NCBI RefSeq assembly: GCF_051660745.1
Contig: NZ_JBOFQF010000003.1
Coordinates: 1 to 64,000 of the forward strand
Direction: 5' to 3'
Length of the DNA stretch: 64,000 nucleotides
Source: Segniliparus sp051660745
GTDB taxonomy: Bacteria; Actinomycetota; Actinomycetes; Mycobacteriales; Mycobacteriaceae
In this document: piece by piece, positions 8,017 to 16,214 of the stretch
How the letters are laid out: each line of letters starts with the position of its first letter
Numbering within the stretch: position 1 is the stretch's first letter
Notes under the pieces: generated by a model
Told to the model about the DNA's origin: nothing
Seen by the model: the letters and a program-made list of their open reading frames with translations, nothing else
Databases searched by the model: none
Position numbers and translations under genes: made by a program

Positions 8017-9521
8017 ATCTCGACGTTCCGTACCGCGCTGTAGAGGCCCATGATCCAGAACACCAGCGGGAAGATGATAGCGATGAGCACGTATTCGAAG
8101 ACCTCGCCCGCTCGCCGCATCACCGGGGAGTACGTCTGGTTCGGCACGACCACGCCGATGATCAGGAACGCGATGGAGAAGAGGATCAGCGCCACGCCGA
8201 GCGCCAGCGCGATCCACGGCTGGTGCTCGAGCGTGCCCCGGCCCCCGGAGTAGACCAACGCGACGAAGAGGATGAAGCCTGCCGAGATCATCACGCTCGC
8301 CTGCACGAGGTCGGTGAAGCTGCGCCCGCGCAGCACGAGCACGATGGAGACGATGAGCCCGAGGACGATGCCCTGCCACGGGTAGTCGGCGGTGGGGCGG
8401 GCCGCCGCGAGCGCGCCGCCGATGGCGATCAGGCTCGACGCGATGACCAGCCCGGTGAGGTAGTTGTTCGAGGCTTTGGCGCGCTGCTCGAGGTCCTTCG
8501 CGTTGGGCAGCGCCATCGCGCCGATGGCGCCGATGCCCTCGACCGAGGGGTGCAGGTCGATCTCTTCCGCGTCAACGGCCTGGCCTGCGGTCGGCACCGG
8601 GGGGAGTGGCAGCTTGGCGAGGGCGATGGTGAGCTTCGAGCCAGCCGAGATGATGAAGATGGCGGCGCAGACCAGAGCGGCCCCGACGACCTGGGGGCCG
8701 TGGTGGAAGATGTCCATGTCCGCGTAGGCGACGCCGACCAGCAGGGTGAGCGTCGCCAGCGCGGTGTGCAAGACAGTGCCGGAGATCGAGATGCGGGAGG
8801 AGATGATGGCGATCACGAAGCTCACCGCGCACGCCGCCCAGATGGCGGACAGGCCGATGGCTCCGGGGACGGCGACCATGACGCCGAAGAAGACGAACGG
8901 CACCGCGCACCACGACAGCACGTTGGCGGTCGTGTGCTGGTGGTAGCGCCTGCCGATGATCCAACCCGCGACGTTGAAGAAGACGCCCCAGACGATCAGC
9001 AGGACCGGGGCGAGGAAGTCCTCGAACCGGCTCGCGTGCGGCACGCTGCCGTACAGGAACAGGAGCCGCGCGGCGAAGAACGAGGCGATCACGAGCGTCG
9101 CCATGCCGAGGTAGCGGGCCGCGGTGGCGCTCCAGTGTCGGAACGCGTGCTGGTTGACCCGAGCGACGGCGTCGATCACGTCGTCGAAGAGGAGCGGCGA
9201 CTCTTCTGCCGCGACCGCTCGGAGGATCAACAAGTCCCCGTCGTACACGCCTGCCTCGGCGAGCGTCTTGGTCAACGGGATGGGGGCCTGGCCGACCCGG
9301 CCGAGCGTCCATTGGTTGCGCGCCTCGTTCTGGCTGCCTTCGCCGCCGAGGTTGGGCACCCTGGTCTGGATGAGCGCGACGAGGTCGGGGATGAGCACCG
9401 CGACCGGCACCTCGGCCGGGAGCCCGACGTCGAACTGAGCGTTCCCCCCGAGCACGGCGACCCGGCACAGCGCGGGCTCGATGCTGCTTCCCGACTCCTT
9501 GGTCAAAGCTGGTGAGCTCAC
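8013..9521 (-). CDS. eccD: Type VII secretion membrane protein EccD
   Basis: EccD forms the bulk of the ESX membrane pore complex. The protein (502 aa from this start) has an N-terminal ubiquitin-like domain (about residues 15-100) and then about eleven hydrophobic helices starting near residue 135, the standard EccD plan. A GTG at 9530 lies only two bases after GGAGG, so the GTG at 9521, about 11 bases from it, is preferred. It is the first gene of the minus-strand set eccD-mycP-mycP-eccE. eccB, eccC and eccA are not in the window, so the rest of the apparatus must be encoded elsewhere. Confidence 0.92.
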   Translation of the reverse strand: MSSPALTKESGSSIEPALCRVAVLGGNAQFDVGLPAEVPVAVLIPDLVALIQTRVPNLGGEGSQNEARNQWTLGRVGQAPIPLTKTLAEAGVYDGDLLILRAVAAEESPLLFDDVIDAVARVNQHAFRHWSATAARYLGMATLVIASFFAARLLFLYGSVPHASRFEDFLAPVLLIVWGVFFNVAGWIIGRRYHQHTTANVLSWCAVPFVFFGVMVAVPGAIGLSAIWAACAVSFVIAIISSRISISGTVLHTALATLTLLVGVAYADMDIFHHGPQVVGAALVCAAIFIISAGSKLTIALAKLPLPPVPTAGQAVDAEEIDLHPSVEGIGAIGAMALPNAKDLEQRAKASNNYLTGLVIASSLIAIGGALAAARPTADYPWQGIVLGLIVSIVLVLRGRSFTDLVQASVMISAGFILFVALVYSGGRGTLEHQPWIALALGVALILFSIAFLIIGVVVPNQTYSPVMRRAGEVFEYVLIAIIFPLVFWIMGLYSAVRNVEI

Positions 9522-9530
9522 CGGCTGCAC

Positions 9531-9714
9531 TCCCTCCGAGGACTGACGGTCCGAATCAGGCCGCCCCTCTGGAGGCCCCTTCTCCGGATTTCACAATTAT
9601 TGTCGTGAGTAGACACTAGACCACTATCATGGGGCGCCGCTCCACCAGTGTCCAGTGAAGGGCCCGCCGCGCCCTCTGCGCGCGTTCGCGAAGGGAACAC
9701 GGCAGACTAGGGGC
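9531..9714. promoter_or_regulatory. Divergent intergenic region, eccD versus ABC ATPase gene
   Basis: This 184-bp gap must hold the promoters of the ESX operon (minus) and of the ABC-ATPase set (plus). It contains a locally AT-rich stretch with the 11-bp palindrome ACAATTATTGT at 9593-9603, unusual in this GC-rich DNA. I cannot assign -35/-10 boxes with confidence. Confidence 0.35.
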
Positions 9715-10542
9715 ATGACAACGACCGACTCCGATCTGGTCCTCGATTTCACGAGGGTCCTCTTACGACGCGGCAAAAACACGCTCGTCGGGCCGATCGA
9801 CTGGAAAGTGGAGCTCGACGAGCGCTGGGTCGTCATCGGTCCGAACGGGGCCGGGAAGACCTCGCTCTTGCGCCTCTCGGCGGCACAAGAGCACCCCACA
9901 GCCGGGACTGCGATGGTGCTCGGGGAGCGGCTCGGACGGACCGATGTCGCGGAGCTGCGGCCGAGGGTGGGGCTCGCCTCGTCCGCGCTGACCCCACGGA
10001 TCCCCTCGGACGAGGTGGCGCTGAACCTGGTCATGTCGGCGGGGCATGCGGTCGTCGGGCGCTGGAAGGAGCGCTACGAGCGATTGGACGAGGACCGGGC
10101 GCACGCCGTCCTCGGCATGCTCGGCGCGGAGAAGCTCGCCGGCCGCAGTTTCGGAACCTTGTCGGAGGGGGAGCGCAAACGGGTGCTCATCGCGAGGGCG
10201 CTCATGGTGGACCCCGAGCTGCTGCTGCTCGACGAGCCCTCCGCCGGTCTCGACCTCGGCGGACGGGAGGACCTGGTGGCCCGGCTCTCCGTGTTGGCGG
10301 ACGACCCGGACGCCCCGGCGATCGTCATGGTCACCCATCACGTCGAGGAGATTCCGCCCGGCTTCAGCCACGCGTTGCTCCTGCGCGACGGGCTGGTCGT
10401 GGCCCAGGGCTTGCTGGCCGATGTGCTCACCAGCGAGAACCTGTCCAAGACGTTCGACCAGCCGATTTTTCTCGCGAAAGCGGGCGGGCGCTACTTCGCC
10501 AGGCGCGCGAGCAGCTCGGCCCGGCGGCTGGCCGGCGGTTGA
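9715..10542 (+). CDS. ABC transporter ATP-binding protein
   Basis: This 275-residue cytosolic ATPase subunit shows Walker A GPNGAGKT (about residues 42-49), a signature motif in the form LSEGERKR, Walker B LLLLDEPSAGLD and an H-loop in VTHH. It corresponds by position and size to Mtb Rv3041c. No permease gene adjoins it, so its substrate is unknown and it may act with a distant permease or be a soluble ABC-type protein. The ATG at 9715 is chosen because the next possible upstream start lies in non-conserved sequence. It leads a plus-strand run with the enoyl-CoA hydratase gene 24 bp downstream. Confidence 0.88.
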   Translation: MTTTDSDLVLDFTRVLLRRGKNTLVGPIDWKVELDERWVVIGPNGAGKTSLLRLSAAQEHPTAGTAMVLGERLGRTDVAELRPRVGLASSALTPRIPSDEVALNLVMSAGHAVVGRWKERYERLDEDRAHAVLGMLGAEKLAGRSFGTLSEGERKRVLIARALMVDPELLLLDEPSAGLDLGGREDLVARLSVLADDPDAPAIVMVTHHVEEIPPGFSHALLLRDGLVVAQGLLADVLTSENLSKTFDQPIFLAKAGGRYFARRASSSARRLAGG

Positions 10543-10566
10543 TCCGCTGCTGGTAGGGTGCGCTGT

Positions 10567-11355
10567 ATGGCTGAATTCGTGACTGCGCAGAAGCAAGCGG
10601 AACACCCCGGAGTGGCGGTCATCCGCCTCGACAGGCCGCCGATGAACGCCCTGAACGCGGCGCTCTTGCGCGAGATCTCCGCAGCGGTCGACGAGGTCAG
10701 CGCGGACGACGAGGTGCGCGCGGTGGTCGTCTACGGCGGCGAGAAGGTGTTCGCGGCGGGAGCGGACATCAAGGAGATGGCTGGTCTCAACCATGACGAG
10801 ATGGTCGCGCGGGCAGGCGAGCTGCAGTCCGGCCTGAGCGCGCTCGCGCGGATCCCCAAGCCCACCGTCGCCGCCATCACGGGATACGCCCTCGGCGGCG
10901 GTTTGGAGCTCGCGCTCGGGGCCGACCGGAGGATTGTCGGGGACAACGTGAAGGTCGGTCTGCCGGAGATCCTGCTCGGCGTGATTCCGGGCGGCGGCGG
11001 GACGCAGCGGCTGCCCCGTTTGGTCGGGGTCGCGAAGGCGAAGGACCTGATCTTCTCCGGGCGGTTCGTCGGGGCGGCCGAGGCGCTGCAGATCGGCCTT
11101 GTGGACGAAGTTGTGGCCCCTGACGAGGTGCTGGGCGCCGCTCTGGCGTGGGCTTCGCGGTTCTCGGGGGCGGCGAGTGTCGCGCTGCGGGCCGCCAAAC
11201 GCGCGATCGACGAGGGCGTGGACACCGATCTCGATTCCGGTCTCGCGCTGGAGGAGGAGCTCTTCGCCAGCCTTTTCGGGACCGAGGACCGCGCGATCGG
11301 CATGGCTTCCTTCATCGAGAGCGGTCCCGGGAAGGCGAAATTCGTCGGGCGTTAA
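10567..11355 (+). CDS. echA17: Enoyl-CoA hydratase/isomerase, EchA17-like
   Basis: This 262-residue crotonase-fold enzyme is expected to hydrate trans-2-enoyl-CoA in beta-oxidation. It shows the oxyanion-hole segment AAGADIKEM and both catalytic Glu regions, GGGLELALGAD and LPEILLGVIPGGGGTQR, so it looks like a true hydratase. Its place between the ABC ATPase and the methyltransferase matches Mtb echA17 (Rv3039c). A TAGGGT hexamer at 10554-10559 ends 7 nt before the ATG, suggesting a leaderless transcript. The exact acyl-CoA preference cannot be read from the sequence. Confidence 0.88.
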   Translation: MAEFVTAQKQAEHPGVAVIRLDRPPMNALNAALLREISAAVDEVSADDEVRAVVVYGGEKVFAAGADIKEMAGLNHDEMVARAGELQSGLSALARIPKPTVAAITGYALGGGLELALGADRRIVGDNVKVGLPEILLGVIPGGGGTQRLPRLVGVAKAKDLIFSGRFVGAAEALQIGLVDEVVAPDEVLGAALAWASRFSGAASVALRAAKRAIDEGVDTDLDSGLALEEELFASLFGTEDRAIGMASFIESGPGKAKFVGR

Positions 11356-11379
11356 TCCGGCACGATAAGCTGTCGCGTT

Positions 11380-12369
11380 ATGACTGCGCACGAAGAAGCC
11401 CCGCCCGTCGGCGGAGAAGACATCGCTCAGCCCCGCCCGCACGCCACCGCCGAAGAGGTCGCGGCCGCGTTGCAGGACACCAAGCTCGCCCAGGTGCTCT
11501 ACCACGACTGGGAAGCGGAGACCTACGACGAGAAGTGGGCGATCTCTTACGACGAGCGGTGCGTCGAATACGCCAAAAACCGGTTCGACCTGGTCGCCCC
11601 TGGGCAGCGCCTGCCGTACGGGCGCGCGCTCGAGCTCGGCTGCGGCACGGGGTTCTTCCTGCTCAACCTCATGCAGGGCGGAGTCGCCGAGAAGGGGAGC
11701 GTCACCGATCTCTCGCCGGGCATGGTCAAGGTGGCGTTGCGCAACGCCGAGCAGCTCGGTCTGGACGTGGACGGACGGGTGGCGGACGCCGAGGGCATCC
11801 CTTATCCGGACGACACCTTCGACCTCGTGGTCGGGCACGCCGTGCTCCACCACATCCCCGACGTGCAGCAGGCGCTCGCCGAGGTGCTGCGGGTCTTGAA
11901 GCCGGGCGGGCGGTTCGTCTTCGCGGGCGAGCCCACCACGATCGGCAACTGGTACGCGCGGCGGCTCGGCCAGATCACTTGGCACACCACGATCGCGGTG
12001 ACCAAGCTTCCGTTCTTCAAGAGCTGGCGGCGGCCGAAGCAGGAGCTCGACGAGTCCTCGCGGGCCGCGGCGCTGGAAGCGGTCGTGGACCTGCACACGT
12101 TCGACCCCGCGCAGTTGCGCGAGATCGGCCGTCGGGCAGGAGCCCAGGATGTGCGGGTGGTGACCGAGGAGCTGTTCGCGGCGTTCGTCGGCTGGCCGGT
12201 GCGGACGTTCGAAGCCGCCGTGCCGCAAGGGAAGCTCGGCTGGGGCTGGGCGAAGTTCGCCTTCAACGCCTGGAAGGGCGCGAGCTGGCTCGACACGCGT
12301 GTGGCGCACAAAGTGGTGCCGGACAAGTTCTTCTACAACGCGTTGATCACTGGCGTGAAGCGGGGCTGA
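11380..12369 (+). CDS. SAM-dependent class I methyltransferase
   Basis: This 329-residue protein has a Rossmann-type methyltransferase domain at about residues 80-200. Motif I reads LELGCGTGFF, an acidic residue follows in SVTDLSPGM, and the post-motif segment is HAVLHHIPD. The N-terminal 35 residues look disordered and the last 120 form a lineage-specific extension. Synteny with echA17 fits Mtb Rv3038c. The substrate is unknown. TAAGCT at 11366-11371 lies 8 nt before the ATG, so a separate leaderless start is possible. It is convergent to the HNH pseudogene. Confidence 0.85.
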   Translation: MTAHEEAPPVGGEDIAQPRPHATAEEVAAALQDTKLAQVLYHDWEAETYDEKWAISYDERCVEYAKNRFDLVAPGQRLPYGRALELGCGTGFFLLNLMQGGVAEKGSVTDLSPGMVKVALRNAEQLGLDVDGRVADAEGIPYPDDTFDLVVGHAVLHHIPDVQQALAEVLRVLKPGGRFVFAGEPTTIGNWYARRLGQITWHTTIAVTKLPFFKSWRRPKQELDESSRAAALEAVVDLHTFDPAQLREIGRRAGAQDVRVVTEELFAAFVGWPVRTFEAAVPQGKLGWGWAKFAFNAWKGASWLDTRVAHKVVPDKFFYNALITGVKRG

Positions 12370-12490
12370 GGCGCCGCTTCGTTCTTGCTCAGCCGGGAGT
12401 AGTGAGGTGGTGCTGGCCGGTCGGGCTGGTCCAGTGGACGGTTCCGTCTGGCTCTTGACGGTCTTGCCAGTGTCCGTGTGTTTTGGCTTT

Positions 12491-12529
12491 GGGGGCACCT
12501 CCCACGAGTTCTGCGAGTGGGGGAGGGTG
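12491..12529. repeat. In-frame palindromic repeat, copy A
   Basis: The plus strand reads GGGGGCACCTCCCACGAG, then TTCTGCGAGTGGGGGAGG. CTCCCAC and GTGGGGG form the stem. On the coding strand of the pseudogene it adds about 13 codons (PPPLAELVGGAPK) between RHH and THGHW near the C-terminus, without shifting frame. Confidence 0.75.
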
Positions 12530-12607
12530 GTGTCTGCACAATCGTTTGAGGTTGTTGGGGACAGTCAAGCCGCCCGTGTTGGGATCGTTGTGGTCGAACG
12601 GGATGTG

Positions 12608-12646
12608 GGGGTACCGCCCGCGGCCCCCTCGGGGCCGTGGGGGAGG
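12608..12646. repeat. In-frame palindromic repeat, copy B
   Basis: This copy shares the GGGG-TACC start and GTGGGGGAGG end with the other two, and its core stem is CGGCCCC/GGGGCCG. It is exactly 39 nt and codes for PPPRPRGGRGRYP between Asp and His of the HNH motif (ELD / HIPFDHND); removing it restores a normal motif. Confidence 0.8.
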
Positions 12647-12738
12647 GTCGAGTTCTGTTCGCGCTCTTCGGTGGCAGCCTGGGAATCGGCAGTGCTGGTC
12701 GCGCACATTCACGTGGGTTTCGAGGGCCGGTGTGGGTT

Positions 12739-12777
12739 GGGGGTACCTCCCGCGAGCGCTAGCGAGTGGGGGAGATT
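12739..12777. repeat. In-frame palindromic repeat, copy C
   Basis: The plus strand reads GGGGGTACCTCCCGCGAG, then CGCTAGCGAGTGGGGGAG, with a CGCTAGCG palindrome at the centre. On the coding strand it adds about 13 codons (SPPLASARGRYPQ) between TPEQ and PTPALETHV. It has the same orientation as copies A and B. Confidence 0.75.
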
Positions 12778-13837
12778 GCTCTGGTGTGGTGGTGAAGCGG
12801 ATGTGTTTGGCTGTTTTCGCGAGTATTCGTGCGAGGTCCGGGTCAATCGGGGCTCCGTCCAGCAGGGCTGGGAGGTCGTCTTTTCCGATGAGGGCGGGGA
12901 GCTGGACGACGAGTTCGATGTTCTTGGGGTGATGTGCGGGGCGTTGGGCCGCCTTGCAGGACGGCTTGCCGCATTGGCAGACGAGTTGGTGCTCGCCGCG
13001 TGCGAGTGCGGCTAATGCGTCGCTGTGTCGGGTGTGGAGGGGGCGGGGGTCGCCGAGGGGGGATGTGCCAGTGCAGACGGTGCGGGCGATGGCGTCGAGT
13101 CTCTCGCGGAGCTCTGCTGCCGCTTCGAGTGGCATGGTGCCGCGCAGGTCGGACAGACGCGCAGGGCGGAGCCCGGAGTGTCCAGAAAGCTCAGTGCCGT
13201 CACTGACGGGGGTGATGGTGAACGAGCGGGACTTGTGCGCCCGCTCGCGACGTTTCTTGCACCACTCGGGGTCCAGGCGCAGGTACTGGGCCTCCATGAG
13301 TTGCGAGATCTTCCGTAGGAGTGTGCCCGCCAGCGCGGGGCTTGCACGGCGAGCCACGCGTCCAGCTCCTCCCGGCAACCCGAAGGAGCGAAACCCAAGT
13401 TCTCCCCGATGTACCGAGCCGCTTTCGCCGTGACCTCGGCCGCCGCCAGCTTCGCCCCGAGCTTCGGGTAGTTGGCGGTCCCATTTTTTGAGGTCGACAC
13501 CGTCTCCGCGAACGACAACATGGCCTCCGCGCCGCGCGACGAGACCCGAGCGCAGGCCCGATCTCCAACAACACCGCCTCGCGCGTCGCGAACGAGAAAA
13601 TCCCTTTCCCGCACTGACGCTCTTCCACGATCTGGCGCTGCGCGACCTCCTCGGCGATCCTCGCCACCAGCACAGCCTTCTGGGAGAGCAGCAGGGACTC
13701 CTCGCGCTCCACCTCTGCGAGCGCGGCGAACAAATCCCTCACCGCCGAACCGGCCCCGACCGTACTGTCCATATGTTCGATTCTACCCGAAAACGCCAGG
13801 CAGAACAAGGAAAAACCAAAAGAAAATCGAGGGAATA

Positions 13838-14812
13838 TCAGCGCTTGCGAGAGAGCGAGAGGCCGAAATCGCCGTCCGGGTCGGTCCACCAGCCGACGAG
13901 GTCGAATCCTGCCTCGTCCAGCTCGCGGGCGATTCCTTCGCGCCGGAATTTGCAGCTGACTTCGGTGTGGAGCTCCTCGCCTTCGGCGAAGCCCACGTCG
14001 AGGCCGAGGTCTGCGACCCGCACGCGCTGCGCGTGGACGGCGCGCAGCCGCATCTCGATCCACTCCTGCTCCGTGTCCCACAACGCGACGTGCTCGAAGC
14101 CGCCGAGGTCGAAGTCGGCGCGCAGCTCTCGGTTGAGGATCGCGAGGAGGTTGCGGTTGAACGCGGCAGTGACCCCGGCGCTGTCGTCGTAGGCCCGCAC
14201 CAGCCGCTCGGAGTCTTTCACGAGGTCCGTGCCGAGCAGCAAGGTCTCGCCGGAGCGCAGCGTGTCCGCGATGTCGGCGAGCAGCTTGGCGCGGGGCTCG
14301 GGCGCGTAGTTTCCAATCGTGCCGCCGAGGAAGACCAACATGCGGTCCTCGCCGCCGGGGAGGAATCCGAGGTGCCGGTCGAAGTCCCCGACAACACAGT
14401 CGACCTGCATCCCCGGATAGCGCCGGGTCAAACCGCCCGCCGCGCCGTCGAGGGCGGACTCGCTCACGTCGAAGGCGACGTAGCGGCCGGGCCGCAGCGC
14501 GTCGAGGAGCGTTCTGGTCTTGTCGGAGGACCCCGAGCCGAGCTCCATGGCGGTCCGCGCGCCGGAGAGCTCCGCGATCTCGTCCGCGGCGAGGCGCAAC
14601 GCCGCGCGCTCGGCCTCGGTCGGGTAGTACTCGGGCAGCATGGTGATCTCGTCGAACAGCTCGCTGCCGCGCTGGTCGTAAAGCCATTTCGGCGGGATCC
14701 GCTTCGGGGCCGACCGCAGCCCGGCGAGCACGTCCGCCCGCAGGCCCTGACGCAAGTCGTCCGGCAGCAGCAGTTGGGTATGGGTGATGACCGATTCGGT
14801 GTAGAGAGGCAT
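13838..14812 (-). CDS. egtD: Histidine N-alpha-methyltransferase EgtD
   Basis: EgtD trimethylates histidine to hercynine, the first committed step of ergothioneine synthesis. The protein is 324 residues, the usual length. It shows the family start (LRADVLAGL), the substrate-site segment LPEYYPTEAER, the SAM motif MELGSGSSDKT and the C-terminal LHTEVSCKFRR, whose Glu and Ser correspond to histidine-binding residues of the M. smegmatis enzyme. Its ATG shares one base with the egtB stop (TGATG), so the two are cotranslated. egtA, egtC and egtE are not next to it. Confidence 0.95.
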   Translation of the reverse strand: MPLYTESVITHTQLLLPDDLRQGLRADVLAGLRSAPKRIPPKWLYDQRGSELFDEITMLPEYYPTEAERAALRLAADEIAELSGARTAMELGSGSSDKTRTLLDALRPGRYVAFDVSESALDGAAGGLTRRYPGMQVDCVVGDFDRHLGFLPGGEDRMLVFLGGTIGNYAPEPRAKLLADIADTLRSGETLLLGTDLVKDSERLVRAYDDSAGVTAAFNRNLLAILNRELRADFDLGGFEHVALWDTEQEWIEMRLRAVHAQRVRVADLGLDVGFAEGEELHTEVSCKFRREGIARELDEAGFDLVGWWTDPDGDFGLSLSRKR

Positions 14813-16104
14813 CAGGCGTCCTCCGCCAATCGCAGTCCCGCGAACGGCCAGCGGCAGGCGGGGCCGAAGAAGTTGCGGTAGGTGATCCGGGTGTGCCCGA
14901 CCGGGGTGACGCAGGCTCCGCCGCGCAGCGTCATCTGTCCCGACATGAATTTCCCGTTGTACTCGCCGACGGCGCCTGCGGGCGGGGCGTAGCCGCGGTA
15001 GCCGACGTACGGGCTCGCGGTCCACTGCCACACCTGCCCCTGCCATTGCCCGTCCGGGGCCGCGCCGGGGCGCAGCCCGATCTGGCGGCGCGTGTCCGGG
15101 CCGACCCCCGCCTCGCGGGCGGCGTGCTCCCATTCGAACTCTGTCGGCAGGCGCCTGCCCGCCCAGCGCGCGAACGCGTCGGCCTCGTAGTGGCTCACAT
15201 GGCTCACGGGCTCTTCCGGACGGACCGGCGCGAGCCCGCCAAGGCCGAATTGCAGCCATTGCCCGTCCTCGCCCCGCTCCCAGTACAAGGGCGCAGCCCA
15301 GCCGTCGGTCTGGACCGTGCGCCAGCCGTCCGACAGCCACAGCTCCGGGCGGCGGTATCCGCCGTCTGCGATGAAGGCGAGCCATTCCGCGTTCGTGACG
15401 AGGGACGACGCGATCCGGTACGGCTCAAGCCACACTTTGTGGCGGGGGCCCTCGTTGTCGTAGTGGAAGCCCTCGCCCGCATGGCCGACCTCGACCAAGC
15501 CGCCCGCGTGCTCCGACCATTGCTGCTCGGCGGCGCCAGTCGGGCGCGGGTCCGCGTCGAAGCGGGGGAGGTAGGCAGGTTTGAGGGGGTTCGCCGCGAG
15601 CGCGTGCTTGATGTCCATGAGCAAAAGCTCCTGGTGCTGCTGCTCGTGGTTGAGCCCGAGGACGACAAGCTCCGCGAGCGTGTCGTCCGTGCCGGGCTCC
15701 AGCAGCGCGGCCATCGCCTCGTCGACCGTCTGCCGGTACGCGGCGACCTCCCCGATCCCCGGCCGGGTGATCATGCCCCGATGGTTGCGCTCGTGCCGGG
15801 GGCCGACCGCCTCGTAGTACGAGTTGAAGAGGAACTGGAAGTCCTCGCTGTAGACCGTGTAGCCGGGACATCGGGGCAGGAGCACGAACGTCTCGAAGAA
15901 CCATGTGGTGTGCGCGCGGTGCCATTTGGTCGGGCTCGCGTCGGGCATGGACTGCACCGTCTGGTCTTCGGGGGAGAGCGGCTCGGCGAGGCGCTCGGTC
16001 GCGACGCGCACCGCGCGGTACTGCTCGGCGAGCGTCGCGGGGCTCGGCGGCGCCTCCGTCCCGGTGGGATGGAGGCGGACGCTCGGGGTTTCGGTGAGGG
16101 ACAT
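14812..16104 (-). CDS. egtB: Hercynine oxygenase EgtB
   Basis: EgtB is a non-haem iron sulfoxide synthase that joins a cysteine-containing thiol to hercynine using oxygen. The 430 residues consist of an N-terminal DinB-like domain and a C-terminal formylglycine-generating-enzyme-like domain. The iron-binding HX3HXE motif is in NHEQQHQELL, with an upstream His in WHRAHTTWFFE. The ATG at 16104 has AAAGG 8 nt upstream and gives a length close to Mtb EgtB (428 aa); a TTG at 16137 is less likely. Whether the thiol donor is gamma-glutamylcysteine (Mtb type) or cysteine cannot be decided here. Confidence 0.95.
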   Translation of the reverse strand: MSLTETPSVRLHPTGTEAPPSPATLAEQYRAVRVATERLAEPLSPEDQTVQSMPDASPTKWHRAHTTWFFETFVLLPRCPGYTVYSEDFQFLFNSYYEAVGPRHERNHRGMITRPGIGEVAAYRQTVDEAMAALLEPGTDDTLAELVVLGLNHEQQHQELLLMDIKHALAANPLKPAYLPRFDADPRPTGAAEQQWSEHAGGLVEVGHAGEGFHYDNEGPRHKVWLEPYRIASSLVTNAEWLAFIADGGYRRPELWLSDGWRTVQTDGWAAPLYWERGEDGQWLQFGLGGLAPVRPEEPVSHVSHYEADAFARWAGRRLPTEFEWEHAAREAGVGPDTRRQIGLRPGAAPDGQWQGQVWQWTASPYVGYRGYAPPAGAVGEYNGKFMSGQMTLRGGACVTPVGHTRITYRNFFGPACRWPFAGLRLAEDA

Positions 16105-16214
16105 ACGTTGGCCTTTCGCCGGATTATCCGTCCTCAAAACACCCTACACGCGGGCGCCGACAAAGATCTTTCGATCTATGGCACAGCACACACCCTGCTG
16201 GCGAGAGAGAGCAA

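Larger units (their letters stand above)
12389..13772 (-). pseudogene. DUF222/HNH endonuclease (13E12-type) pseudogene
   Basis: The full product would be about 460 residues, an N-terminal DUF222 domain followed by an HNH nuclease domain, but it is spread over three frames. The N-terminus begins at the ATG at 13772 and stays in one frame to about 13555. A second frame (LSFAETVS to ELDAWLAVQ) carries on to about 13345, and the rest, with AHKSRSFTITPVSDG and CRFPGCHRRA, is in a third frame to the stop at 12389. Two single-base indels explain this. Three palindromic insertions disrupt the C-terminal part, one of them separating the D-H pair of the HNH motif. A functional nuclease is very unlikely. 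Confidence 0.85.

Noticed and set aside
12407..13015. Plus-strand 202-codon frame over the HNH pseudogene
   Set aside because: It reads through the palindromic repeats and the antisense of a recognisable HNH domain. No own motif is seen.
16154..16180. AGATC-TTTC-GATCT inverted repeat between egtB and cysH
   Set aside because: A 5-bp stem is too short to distinguish from chance in a 110-bp gap.
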